Assembly (NCBI RefSeq): GCF_963678635.1
Contig: NW_026970738.1
Coordinates: 1 to 58,673, forward strand
Reading direction: 5' to 3'
Origin: Symsagittifera roscoffensis
Taxonomy: Eukaryota; Xenacoelomorpha; Acoela; Convolutidae
DNA: 58,673 nucleotides
Shown piece after piece: positions 35,531-44,482 of the stretch (position 1 is its first letter; the number at the start of each line of letters is the position of its first letter). The notes under the pieces are model-generated. The model was not told where the DNA came from. It saw only the letters and a program-made list of their open reading frames with translations, and did not search any database. The position numbers were made by a program, and so were the translations under genes.

Positions 35531-35559
35531 CAAATAAGGAAAATCAATTCGAGTTGAAG

Positions 35560-35695
35560 GTACCCCTAACTCCTAACTAAAAATCATTTTATTTTCAACT
35601 TAACTACCGTCAACTACCCGCTCTCTCAGCTCTAAATATCTTAATTTCAACTTATCTTCCGTCAACTACCCCTCTCTCAACTCTTTCTTTTGTTT
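35560..35695 (+). promoter_or_regulatory. two-copy CCGTCAACTACC promoter-proximal repeat
   Basis: A block ending CCGTCAACTACC(C) preceded by TTTCAACTTA occurs at about 35595-35618 and again at 35647-35672, each followed by a pyrimidine-rich CTCTCTCA run. It immediately precedes the gene at 35723 and could mark its transcription start region. Confidence 0.4.
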
Positions 35696-35722
35696 ACTCT
35701 TGTACTCAATTTATTGCTCAAA

Positions 35723-36217
35723 ATGATCTTCTCAGTGCAAAACAGCAACCTCATGTACTCTGTAGAATTTTCCTCTGATCTAGTACAAATTCAAGTGCGA
35801 GAAAAAGTCTTTCGAGTTTTTCTGGCACGAATGGATATCCCAATCCAAGTCTGGCACATGGTGGAAGTGATGCGAAGGCATTTCAACGAACATCATATGA
35901 TGCAAGTTCCCATCACAGAGAACCAACTTAGAACAATTCAAATGATGGGGGAAGTTTCTGATCATGTGGGAATGAACTATCCCGAGATTCCGAACTCGAG
36001 ATTTGTGGCTCAACCAGTCGACGACTTCCTCTTTCCTTGGGAGGAGGAAGAATCAGTCGAAAACCCCATCACAATAAATGAAGATGATGGATTCTCGGAA
36101 ACAATGCCGCCTCAAAACACTCTTCCACAACAACCACCAGCAATGGAACCTCGTCCAGCTCTGCGTTCTATAGAGAACCTCCAGAATTCTTCTGCTGCTC
36201 GACAGCTCTTTGATTAA
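35723..36217 (+). CDS. unknown Polinton protein, acidic and Pro-rich C-terminus, intact
   Basis: 164 codons from the ATG at 35723; stop TAA at 36215-36217, followed by AATAAA at about 36228. The N-terminal half (to about residue 65) is compact and mixed, with MDIPIQVWHMVEVMRRHF; a HHMMQ segment follows; residues 105-118 are acidic (DDFLFPWEEEES); and a Pro/Gln-rich tail (PPQNTLPQQPPAMEP) precedes a charged end. The frame is fully open while neighbouring core genes are broken. Base composition is less AT-rich than the surroundings. No family recognised; an adaptor or transcription-regulator role is only a guess. Confidence 0.65.
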   Translation: MIFSVQNSNLMYSVEFSSDLVQIQVREKVFRVFLARMDIPIQVWHMVEVMRRHFNEHHMMQVPITENQLRTIQMMGEVSDHVGMNYPEIPNSRFVAQPVDDFLFPWEEEESVENPITINEDDGFSETMPPQNTLPQQPPAMEPRPALRSIENLQNSSAARQLFD

Positions 36218-36225
36218 ATATTTTT

Positions 36226-36233
36226 GTAAATAA
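36226..36233 (+). terminator. poly-A signal
   Basis: AATAAAG lies about 10 bases after the stop of the gene at 35723-36217. Confidence 0.45.
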
Positions 36234-36389
36234 AGGTTGTTTGGTTTTGACTTCGTTTTCCGTAATTAATTTCTTCAATTTCATTTTAATTATGAGAATA
36301 GATAAGACGTTCAAGGTAAATTATTGAAAAACAATTAGAACTTAGTTAAGTGCTCCGAACTCGCACACATGTTAAAAAATTTGTCTTGT

Positions 36390-36762
36390 ACAAACTTTTA
36401 GCCTTTTGTAGAAAAAATTTAAACACTTTTCGCATTTTGTCGAAAAAAGGTAAAACACTTTTCGCATTTTTGTCGAAAAAAGTGAAACACTTTTCGCATT
36501 TTGTCAAAAAAATTGAAACACTTTTCGCATTTTATCGAAAAAAGTAAAACACTTTTCGCATTTTGTCGAAAAAAATGAAACCTTTTTCGCATTTGTAGCG
36601 AAAAAGTGAAACACGTTTCGCATCTTGTTAAAAAAAGTAAAACACTTTTCGCATCTTCTCAAAAAAGTTGAAACACTTTTCGCATTATGTCAAAAAAATT
36701 GAAACACTTTTTACAAGTTGTTAAAAAAACTGAAGTTTTTTTTGCAAATTTTTGAAAATCAA
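36390..36762. repeat. 31-base minisatellite of hairpin-forming units
   Basis: About ten good units (36421-36732) of the form AAACACTTTTCGCATTTTGT plus CGAAAAAAGT, with decayed units at each end. Each unit contains the inverted pair CTTTTCG ... CGAAAAAG around an 8-base loop. The frame 36350-36547 is only a translation of this repeat, not a gene. Confidence 0.85.
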
Positions 36763-37700
36763 AAGAAATATTACATGTTTCTTACATGTTTGAAAATTTT
36801 TTGCAAATGTTTTTGACAACGGTGATTTTTTTTTTCGGTAATTAATGGTAACTTTGTAAACATATGAGAGAAAATAGATGGAATATCAGAAATTTTTTAT
36901 TGAAAAATTGACATGATCACTATTTACAAATCCATAACCATCAATAAAACAGTCAATTGTTTTTTAAAAATCATGTTCATATTTTGAGTTTTGTACAATA
37001 CGAACTCTTTCTAGAAAAGCTGAACCAATAGTTTGTGTGGAAGCTAGTTTCTGGTTAGAACATCAATAGTGAAGTTTGAATTTTTTGCGTAACAGTCTTT
37101 TCTTTGCAACACTTGGCATTTTTTCTGCTCCTTTCCATTTCAAATTGTGATGAACAGCGCGGTCAAGTTGATTGAAAACTTCGCCAGTTGATGAAAAAAC
37201 ATTCGAATAAAATCTGTATTTCTACAGAGTGTAAAGACAATCGATAATTTGGTATGTGAAATGAAAATTACCCAATCGTTGTAAAATTTGATCGAAAGAT
37301 GAACCAATCAGAAGTATGTGGAACTTACAATTTTCCAAAGAAACAGTAAGAATTATGGGTAGAGACCCAAAAATTGTTTGTTACAATATGTTTAGCATAA
37401 AAATCACTGGAAACGGAAATAAATAGCGATTTTTGACAATACTCTGAATAAAATCTGGGAAGTGCTTGACACATAGCTGCAGCCATTTGGAACAATGATT
37501 TTTGCTGAGAGTTGTGGATTTATATAGGAACACTAACACCTACACAATTCCATATTTGAAAATTTCCCTCAAAAATTCCAGTTATAGTTCTATTTCCTTT
37601 TATGGTTCAGTGAATGACTCATATTGTTTACTTCCAATTTCATTTAATCTCAAATTCATTTCTCTCATTTCTCTTAATCTGATCAGCCTGTTTTTCAAAA
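36763..37700. other. AT-rich spacer, no gene recognised
   Basis: Separates the minisatellite from the next gene. The frame 37502-37738 overlaps the start of that gene and is not credible. Nothing else is supported. Confidence 0.4.
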
Positions 37701-38240
37701 ATGTACTCAAGAAAAGACACAAGTCCCAATTACATTGAATTCTCAAAAAATCAAACAAGAATTGGGAGATTTGCTTGGTCCCAAAAATCCTACAAAGGGA
37801 AAATTTATTTTAAACCCTGCTTTCAATTATTCAAGAAAAATAAGTTGGGACAACTCGAAAAAAGACAGCAAGTCTATCTTGGTGAAAAAGAAGCAGAAGC
37901 AATCTCAACAATTAGAAATAGTGTTATTCACGATGCTGAAAACCTTGCACTCGTTCCTATATTGGAACTCACTTCTGACAAAGAGTCAACTATGGATCAG
38001 GAGCTTGCCAACTGCAACAAAGTGTATGCCATAGCAACATACAATAGAAGACAAGTTTGTGTCACGATCAAGAGGTACAATTTTAAAAAACCCCCCTACA
38101 TTCAGATTCGACTGTTCACCGCAAAAGAGAATGAAGCAATGAAACAAGTTGCCTATGTCAACTATACTTTGAACGAATTCAAAGAACTATCCCAAATTTT
38201 GGGAGACTTTATGTTTGTTGAGAACTGTAATGTACAATAA
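37701..38240 (+). CDS. putative PC4-like ssDNA-binding protein, intact
   Basis: 179 codons, ATG at 37701, TAA at 38238-38240. Two segments resemble each other and the PC4/Sub1 fold pattern (basic strand, aromatic-KPYI-like strand, charged turn, then a helix with L..W/F..L). Segment 1 is residues about 20-72 (RIGRFAWSQKSYKGKIYFKP...QQVYLGEKEAEAI); segment 2 is residues about 117-172 (RRQVCVTIKRYNFKKPPYIQIRLF...YTLNEFKELSQIL). PC4-family proteins bind single-stranded DNA, which would suit protein-primed replication. Assignment is by pattern only. Two decayed copies exist in the old Polinton (26.51-27.05 and 28.07-28.60 kb), so it is a conserved Polinton gene. The frame is open here. Confidence 0.6.
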   Translation: MYSRKDTSPNYIEFSKNQTRIGRFAWSQKSYKGKIYFKPCFQLFKKNKLGQLEKRQQVYLGEKEAEAISTIRNSVIHDAENLALVPILELTSDKESTMDQELANCNKVYAIATYNRRQVCVTIKRYNFKKPPYIQIRLFTAKENEAMKQVAYVNYTLNEFKELSQILGDFMFVENCNVQ

Positions 38241-38323
38241 TTTGTGTTATTTATGTTTTTTATCTTGTAATTTAACTATTTATCCTCAAAATCAATTTTC
38301 ATTTAGTATTGGTGTTGAACAGT

Positions 38324-38671
38324 ATGAGTTGGAATATTGGTTTTTCAAGAAATTTACTCTTAAAACTTCACAATAATTTGGGACTCTTTCATATTGTTCT
38401 AGAGGAAAAGTCCCAAAAAATTTCACAAACAATTATAGAATCACAAAATTTACCAAACTTGCAGAATTTGGACGTAGACTCACAAATATCTCACTTTGAT
38501 TGGACTCTGCATAATGGTAGAAGAAAAATTCACTAAGTATACCGATCTGATACCAAAAAAATAGATCTTGTAGAATATCGTAGAAATGGAAATCAATGGA
38601 AAAATAATCAATCTTTACAACTACAAAGAGAAGAATATGATAAATTATTGATATGCTTCCTTCATTACTAG
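38324..38671 (+). pseudogene. unknown small Polinton gene, one in-frame stop
   Basis: ATG at 38324; in-frame TAA at 38534-38536; the frame then continues (VYRSDTKKIDLVEYRR...) to TAG at 38669-38671, giving about 116 codons. The copies at 8097-8243, 26350-26490 and 27800-27990 share QNLD.(E/D)SQ.S.F, so the family is real. It lies 83 bases after the PC4-like gene and the pair is duplicated together in the old element. Function unknown. Confidence 0.55.
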
Positions 38672-38728
38672 GTTATGTAGAGACCTTCAAAAAATCTTGT
38701 ATCATTATTGAAGAATGTACAGTAGAAA

Positions 38729-39135
38729 ATGAACGTACAGAAATCGAAAGAAGTTCTAAGAGTTTTTGAGATTATTAGGCAAGATTTCTCATCAAGTACA
38801 AAAAGAAAAAATTTATTTCTTTCTACCTGTATTGTTTTGGACCCGGACATAAATTTAAATGAAATGGACCAAAAATTTTCTTTTGGAGGACTGATTGGAT
38901 ACGGAAATTCGTGTATGGATTACTTTTTTGCAAACTTAAAAATTTTTTAGACTACATGCAATTCTACATGACTCTGCTGGATCTGTGAAATCTACTACAA
39001 AAAAAGGTCATGGGTATTGTTATGTTGCACCTAGTCTCCCCAGTTTATGCTTTCTTGGTCACGTGACTAGATTATTTTTCTGTTTATATGTTAAAATTTT
39101 TGCTTCATCAGTATATGCATTGTTTGATTGTTAAT
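38729..39135 (+). pseudogene. unknown Polinton gene with frameshift
   Basis: An open piece 38729-38950 ends LIGYGNSCMDYFFANL; just after, in another frame, RLHAILHDSAGSVK and GHGYCYVAPSLPSLCFLGH follow up to about 39080. The Cys/His/Gly-rich C-terminal half looks like a structured domain, but I cannot name it. One frame change near 38945 separates the two parts. Confidence 0.4.
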
Positions 39136-39174
39136 CATTTTAAAGAAAAAACTTCGGAGAAATCAGTTAACAGA

Positions 39175-39438
39175 ATGAGTCTAGTTGTTTTGGATATTGA
39201 ATGCATCGAAAGCAATATAGTGAAAGAAGGTAAGATTCTATCGGAATTTTTGGAAACAAAGATTATTAATTTGGATGACTACGCTTGCCCTAAAGTTCAG
39301 TTTTTGATATTCAAAGATGAAGAATTTGATTGGAGGTGTAGCAAGTACCCATTTTGTCATGCAAAAACTCTTCACTGTGCAGAAAGAAAAGCATTTGCAT
39401 ACGGAACATGGACTCAATGTTTTTTTAACAAATTGTAA
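39175..39438 (+). pseudogene. shortened DIE-motif protein, possible RNase H-fold nuclease
   Basis: 87 codons from the ATG at 39175. It begins MSLVVLDIECIESNIVKE, where VLDIE has the form of the first 3'-5' exonuclease motif (DxE), and ends with CPKVQFLIF, CSKYPFCHAKTLHCAERKAFAYGTW. Cys and His spacing in the second half suggests metal binding. The two halves abut closely, so an internal deletion is likely although the frame is open. The similar arrangement in other Polintons is my recollection of the family; the activity is inferred. Confidence 0.4.
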
Positions 39439-39516
39439 ATTATATTATTCTTAATGTACTACCAATTTCAAACTTTAATTAAATTTCATTGTCATTTTTT
39501 TCTTTTTAGAGTTAAG

Positions 39517-39780
39517 ATGATCGATCAATGTGACAAGCCCGTAAATTTAGGAATTTTTGTTTTTGATGAAGAAAATCATGAACGAAAATCATGGAAATTG
39601 TTTGGAAGTTCATGTAATAGATCTCTTTTAGTTTTTTTGTGCCAACTTTTTGTTATAGTTTTGATGCTAGTATGTGAAATTGTTCGAATTATGTTATCCA
39701 CAACATGTGAAGAAACAACAGTTTGGGTAGCTATTTTATCAAGTACAGTCCGTTATATTGTCCCTTCTCCAAAGCTATGA
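39517..39780 (+). CDS. small Polinton membrane protein, intact
   Basis: 87 codons from the ATG at 39517; it ends CTATGA, whose ATGA also supplies the ATPase start. Hydrophobic segments lie at about residues 37-55 (LLVFLCQLFVIVLMLVCEI) and 68-80 (VWVAILSSTVRYI), ending PSPKL. It resembles a short membrane protein that recurs next to the ATPase in Polintons. It may sit in an internal membrane or help DNA packaging; function unproven. The frame is open despite decay around it. Confidence 0.55.
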   Translation: MIDQCDKPVNLGIFVFDEENHERKSWKLFGSSCNRSLLVFLCQLFVIVLMLVCEIVRIMLSTTCEETTVWVAILSSTVRYIVPSPKL

Positions 39781-40530
39781 TTAAAACAATATCTACCAAA
39801 GAACGAATTTTTATTTCCCTTGTTGGACCAAGTGGATCTTGAAAATCTCATTTTTTTTTGATTGGTTGAAAATTGGTACTTTTCAACCAGCATTTGACAA
39901 AAATTTTTATTTTTATAAACATTATCAATCTCTTTATAGTCAAATGCAAAGAAAAATCTTAAATTTATCCAAGGAGTAGATTTTGACTTGATTGAAAATC
40001 TCCCCAATAATGGAACTAAGTATTTGCTTATATTTGATGATTCTTGTGAAGAAATTTCAAACTTCAAACAATTTGTAAAATTTGCTACTGCTGGGAGACA
40101 CAAAGAGTCTGAATACAATATACATCAAACACAATTTACTTCATCAAAGCAAATTAGGAAGAGATGTAGAATTACAAAATACACACATAGTCTTGTTCAA
40201 GTCGCCGAGGGATGTTTTACAAATCAATACATTAAGTCAACAACTAGGTCTAGGATCTCAATTGAAAGAATGGTATCAAGATGCAACATCCGTTCCTTAT
40301 GGTCATTTACTTATTGATTTAACCCCAAAAACAGTTGATTCATTTAAGTATTGCACTAATAGTGGCTCAGTTCCAACAAAATTTTAGTTACCAGCTGGAT
40401 TAGATACAAAGTTTTTGGACGATGAGTACACAATACGTCTCTATTCTCCCAATATTTCAAAAAATTTCACTAAGGCTTCGAAAACAATTCATTCTCAATT
40501 GCCCAAAAGATTTCATTCAGTTTCTGAGCG
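39777..40530 (+). pseudogene. FtsK/HerA-like (A32-type) DNA-packaging ATPase
   Basis: Starts with ATG at 39777, overlapping the previous stop by 4 bases. Walker A is GPSGS-stop-KS: the TGA at 39840-39842 replaces a codon that is GGA (Gly) in the old Polinton's relic. Walker B YLLIFDDSCEEI is at about 40020-40065. The conserved ATAGRHK, LGRDVELQNTHIV, LFKSPRDVLQI, GHLLIDLTPKT and YCTNSGSVPTKF stretch follows (to 40384), then an in-frame TAG (40385-40387) and a tail with FLDDEYTIRLYSP. Frame changes from phase 0 to 1 to 2 occur. The intact enzyme would translocate the genome into the capsid. Confidence 0.88.
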
Positions 40531-40724
40531 AGTGTTTAGTAAACCTATTAAGAGAAGAGCTTCGAGGTCTTCGGAAAGAAGACGTAGTAAAATATCGAAA
40601 AAAATTTTTAGAACTAACACAAAAAAGAACTCCTCTGCACAAAAGAAGAAATATTTTAAGATCAACTAAAGGGTTACAATTGAAATCTATCATCACCCCT
40701 TTTGTCATTAAACGATTGACATAG
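40422..40724 (+). CDS. small basic Polinton protein
   Basis: An open 100-codon frame overlapping the ATPase tail. From about residue 27 it reads CPKDFIQFLSECLVNLLREELRG, then basic YRKKFLELTQKR and KRRNILRS, then hydrophobic LKSIITPFVI. The amphipathic helix, basic middle and hydrophobic end resemble a short protein that recurs beside Polinton integrase genes. The first ~25 codons overlap the ATPase tail in another frame, so the true start may lie later or be lost. A virion-associated, membrane-active role is only inferred. Confidence 0.45.
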   Translation: MSTQYVSILPIFQKISLRLRKQFILNCPKDFIQFLSECLVNLLREELRGLRKEDVVKYRKKFLELTQKRTPLHKRRNILRSTKGLQLKSIITPFVIKRLT

Positions 40725-40725
40725 T

Positions 40726-41067
40726 ATGGAACAGTAGCAAGAAAAAGAGGAGATTGTACCAAAATATTTTGATTCTGTTTACAGTGCTGTAAATGCGAGT
40801 TTGAAAACGAGCAACAATAAGCATATTATTGATTTAATTTTGAATTCTCCTAGAATTAAACTCAGCCAGTCAGACAATATTATATTAGATAATCGAGATA
40901 CAAAAGAGTATATTGTAGACTTTGTGTGTACACTAAAGCGAAAAAACACCGATTTTCCAGATATTTACTTTACTATTTTGGAAGCAACTCAACTTCCTCC
41001 TAAACTTGTTATTAACAAGAATGCCAAAGCAAAAGATAGAGGAACTTGGATCCCTTTCAAAATCTGA
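40726..41067 (+). pseudogene. unknown Polinton gene upstream of integrase, one stop
   Basis: ATG at 40726, TAG already at codon 4 (40735-40737), then open to TGA at 41065-41067 (113 codons in all). It contains KHIIDLILNSPRIKLS, YIVDFVCTLKRKN and LVINKNAKAKDRGTWIPF. The downstream in-frame ATG at 40801 could give a shorter product. It overlaps the integrase start by 47 bases. No motif recognised. Confidence 0.5.
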
Positions 41068-41960
41068 GAAGGTAAAACTAAACAGATTGTATTCTAGGGG
41101 CAGAGCTGAGTACGGTTCTATTCAAAACTTGAGTAAAGCGAGTGGTTTATCAAAAAAGAAAGTAGAAAATTTTTACAAACCAAGACATCGTATACAAAAT
41201 TTGGTCCACCAATCAGGTCTTTCCGAAGACTTAAAGCGTTTTCTAAATATAACAATGAAATCTGGTGTATGGACTTGGCTTTTGTAGACAAGTTAGCTAG
41301 TCAAAACAATGGAGTCAAAAATTTATTAGTTGCTGTAGAGATTTTTTCGAGATTTGTCAGAGTTCAAACAATGAAAACAAAGTATGCCAAATTTACTTTA
41401 CAAGCTTTTAGAAAAAATATTTCTCGAAAATCACTCCTGAAAAACTTTGGGTTGATAAAGGAACAGAATATGGGGGAACTTTTAAAAAGTTTTGCAAGGA
41501 GAAAGACATTGAAGTTTACTCAACAATGAGTGAAACAAAAGCTGCATTTGCAGAGAGAGCAATTCAGTCTTTAAAACATATAATATATCGTTACATTGAA
41601 GATCATGGTAAAAAATTTGTCCCCAAATTGCAGCCATTTGTTTCTACATTGAATTGCAGCAAAACTCGATCAATTGGAAAATCTCCCAGAGATGTGAAAA
41701 ACAGTGGTTTTTTATCAATATTGTATAACAAATCATTCAAAAAATATACTAAACCAAAGTTCAAAATTGGTGACAGAGTTAGAATTTCGAAAAATGATAT
41801 TCCGTTCCGAAAAGGATACAAGCCACAGTTTACAGATGAAATTTTTGAAATTTCGGCAATATCTACAAAAAAACCTTCTATATACATCATCAAAGATCTC
41901 AAAAAAGAAGAAATTCCGGGAGAATTTTATGAAAAAGAGCTGAGAAAATGTTCAGATTAG
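41021..41960 (+). pseudogene. int: Polinton retroviral-type integrase
   Basis: Inserts the linear element and makes the 6-bp target duplication. ATG at 41021. An N-terminal helical region (LSKSEKVKLNRLYS...) leads to the DDE core: first Asp in CMDLAFVDKL (about 41265), second Asp in WVDKGTEYGG (about 41455), Glu in SETKAAFAERAIQSLK (about 41550). The SH3-like C-terminal domain PKFKIGDRVRI...FEISAI is at 41757-41860, and the protein ends ELRKCSD. All three catalytic residues remain. Frame changes near 41170 (in a T5 run), 41250 and 41450 break the gene. Its neighbours and the decayed copy at 5291-6480 confirm the order. Confidence 0.9.
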
Positions 41961-42003
41961 TGGTAAGTCGTTTTTTAATTTAAGTTTCTGTCGATCAGTT
42001 GTC

Positions 42004-42830
42004 ATGGCTTCTTTTACTATTCAGCTAGTTTCTAATGCTTCTTTTAATTGTTATCCGAATAATAGTCTTAGCTCCTTTACAAATATCTACCGGAACAAAT
42101 ACATCTAAAAGGAGAATGGGAGGTTGCTATTTCAGAAATATTGTACCTTTCATTGTACCAAAACGTTACAGAGGGGAAGTTTACTTTCATAGATGGACGA
42201 GAAAGTCCTGAGGAAAAAAGAAAGATTGTACCGATGCATATTGAACCTGGATTGTATCCAAGCATTGTTGATATAGTTGTAGCCATGAATGACAAAGTTC
42301 GAAAACGTATTGGCGCCCAAAAATATGATGATAACGGAATTTATGTAAAAGTAGATAAGATTACACAAAAAGTTGCTATTCATTTACCTGAGGATCAATC
42401 AGTGTTTATAACTCAAAGTGCTGATTTGAGTCACATTTTCGGTTGTGATTTAGAACAAAATCAGACAGGTGTTTTAATGTAAGGAAAAAGACCACATTAT
42501 CCTCAGTATTCTTACGACATTATAAGAATACATTCCCTAATGATTTATAGTGATATTATAGAATATAATATAGTAGGCGATACAAAAACACCATTACTGC
42601 GTTGTATTCCGTTCATTTCCAAAGTAAAAAATGGAGACATAATATCTACAGGACAGTACATAAATTATCAATCCTTTACAAATCTACAGTTTAAAAAATT
42701 AATAAAAAAGTCTTTCCACAGCATAAAAATAGAACTAAGAGATACTACAGCTGAAAAAATTCCCTTTGTGTCCGTAGGAATTACCCGAGTTGTTCTCTTG
42801 TTTCGCAAGATTTCGGATAATCATTTTTGA
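42004..42830 (+). pseudogene. Polinton minor capsid (penton-like) protein
   Basis: ATG at 42004 begins ASFTIQLVSNASFNCYPNNS; a frame change near 42105 leads into LKGEWEVAISEI; an in-frame TAA lies at 42480-42482; then the frame continues through MIYSDIIEYNIVGDTKTPLL and the end ITRVVLLFRK, stopping at 42828-42830. About 275 codons. The EWEVA...EI start and the IVGDTK...PLLR segment are features of the Polinton protein I take to be the single-jelly-roll minor capsid (PX/penton). The assignment rests on family memory and on adjacency to the major capsid gene. Confidence 0.65.
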
Positions 42831-42848
42831 TTTACACTTCAAACTGAA

Positions 42849-43199
42849 ATGGTTGCTCAAAGTTCAGCTGTTTTTCCTATTTTTCGTGGACAGCGTGGAA
42901 GAGGTTTTGGTGCTCTTGCAAAAACTCTTGGGAGAACTGCATTTCCCTTTATTAATAGTCCCAGCTGCAAAAAGAATCGGAGCAGACTTATTTGAAACTG
43001 CCGCTCCAGAGATTGGAGAATTTGTCAGTGGACGAAAAAACTCAAAACGTTTGCAAAAGAGGTTGGAGCAAAAACAGTTCGAAAACAGCTGGGAGGTGGA
43101 AAAAAGAAATCCAAGCGTAGAACAAGAAGAACCATTTCTCGAAAAAGTAGTTCAAAAATCAGTCGCCCTCGCAAAGACATTTTTGACAAGATAAAATGA
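42849..43199 (+). pseudogene. pX-like basic core protein
   Basis: ATG at 42849. Gly/Arg-rich start (FRGQRGRGFGALAKTLGR), hydrophobic/Ala middle with VPAAKRIGADLFETAAPEIGEF in the +1 frame, and a very basic tail (GGGKKKSKRRTRR..., RKDIFDKIK) back in the first frame. Two compensating frame changes (about 42955 and 43060-43080) separate these parts; total about 117 codons. The TGA overlaps the next ATG (ATGA, 43196-43199). Composition and place resemble the adenovirus pX-like proteins reported in Polinton-like viruses; DNA condensation is the inferred role. Confidence 0.6.
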
Positions 43200-44200
43200 G
43201 TGTAAATCAAAGTAGTCATTTTTGGTACGGAGCGTTTACAAATTCTTCCTTGGAGATTTTTGATAAAGTCCCAGTTTTGGAAACAGTAATTTCATCATGC
43301 ACACAAGAAGTATTTCCCAGTACTTCTCTAGATGAAAGCAGTATTGAGTTTGAATTTGAGACGGACCGTAATCTTTATTTGGATATGCGTGATACCCATC
43401 TCAGTTTAAAGCTTCAATTATTCAAAGGAAGGTTGTTTGAAGCTTTTTCACTCTATGGGAGGCTCGCCATTGACTTGTTTAGTTGTGAAAAATTATTACT
43501 ACCAAAAACCAAAGTTCGAATTAAACTTATTCGAGCTAGACCTAATTTTCATATGCTGTCTGATAATCCAAATGATAGTCTGAAAACTGTTGATTGTTCA
43601 CTGTTTACAAGAAATATTTTAGTAGCTGAACCTAATCATCAATATTTGCAATGGAATCTGGAAAGGGAACCTGCTCATTACAATTACATGGAAACTATAG
43701 CAAGAACCTTTATCATTCCATCTCGTCAAAACCTGTTTATTCAGGAAAATGTTTTCAATAATGCCCCAATCAGAAGGATAGCTGTTGCAATGAATACAAA
43801 TTCGGCTGTTGCGGGATCTTTTCATGAAAAGCTTTTCAATTATCAACAATTTCATTTGAGAGAGCTTAGAATTATTCGGGGTGGAATAGCAATTATTTCA
43901 TTAGATACAACTTCTCCTTGTCGACCCTATGTTACAACAATGAAAGCAATGCAGTTTAACGAAGATTTTCCAGCTCTTCCTTTGGAAGATATTCAAAATC
44001 ACTATATTCTAGTTTTCAACTTGACTTCACTACAGGATGCCGCTGAACACTTACATTATCCAGAACTTAGTGGAGAAAGCTTGAGATTAGAAATGTTTTT
44101 CCAATTTCCCTTGGAGCAAGTAACGTAAGTGATATCCTTGGGAGAAAGACTATCAAATATTCATATTGATAAATTCGGAGAAGTCGCTAAAAATGTTTAA
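43196..44200 (+). pseudogene. Polinton major capsid protein, shortened
   Basis: Double-jelly-roll shell protein. 310 open codons from the ATG at 43196, premature TAA at 44126-44128, then the frame continues to TAA at 44198-44200. Recognisable segments are SSLEIFDKVPVLET, YLDMRDTHLSLKLQ, GRLAIDLFSCEKLLLPKTKVRIKLI, REPAHYNY...ARTFIIPSRQNL, EKLFNYQQFHLRELRI and LVFNLTSL. It is well below family length: between FEAF and SLYGRLAIDL about 100 residues are missing, and the old Polinton copy (3055-4222) still has about 330 extra bases exactly there. Most of one jelly roll is therefore lost. Confidence 0.8.
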
Positions 44201-44218
44201 ATTTTTGAGTTTTCAGGT

Positions 44219-44422
44219 TCCTATAAAAATTTTGTAACTTTTTTGGGACTTTTCTTTGTTATTATCTCTGTACTATCTATATTGTTTTTCTTCAGACCTA
44301 AAGCTCCAGAAAACCCGAGACACTTTTTCAACCTAGACTGTAAAACAGTATTCAATAAACTTCGCCCACTATATAAGGCTTGTGTATGGGACTTTGTTGA
44401 TTCAATTCCTAAATGTGTGTGA
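44219..44422 (+). pseudogene. small membrane protein, start not found
   Basis: The frame reads a transmembrane stretch FVTFLGLFFVIISVLSILFFF followed by a charged tail RPKAPENPRHFFNLDCKTV...SIPKCV, ending TGA at 44420-44422. No ATG lies in this frame near the start; it shares the frame of the capsid gene downstream of its stop. It sits between capsid and protease. Confidence 0.4.
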
Positions 44423-44482
44423 GTCATTATTTTTTCTTTTTTTAACCTAAAGTACACTATCAAACTATCAATTTCATTTTTA

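Noticed and set aside
36350-36547. 65-codon open frame
   Set aside because: It is only a translation of the 31-base minisatellite.
36421-36732. CRISPR-like array
   Set aside because: Units are contiguous without unique spacers and the context is a eukaryotic transposon.
42480-42482. Stop reassignment (TAA/TAG/TGA all read as sense)
   Set aside because: All three stops and many frameshifts interrupt genes in both Polintons and both retroelements; ordinary decay explains this.
44122-44218. GTAAGT...TTTTCAG as an intron at the end of the capsid gene
   Set aside because: Joining would give a stop within a few codons, while the unspliced frame continues sensibly past the TAA; a premature stop is simpler.
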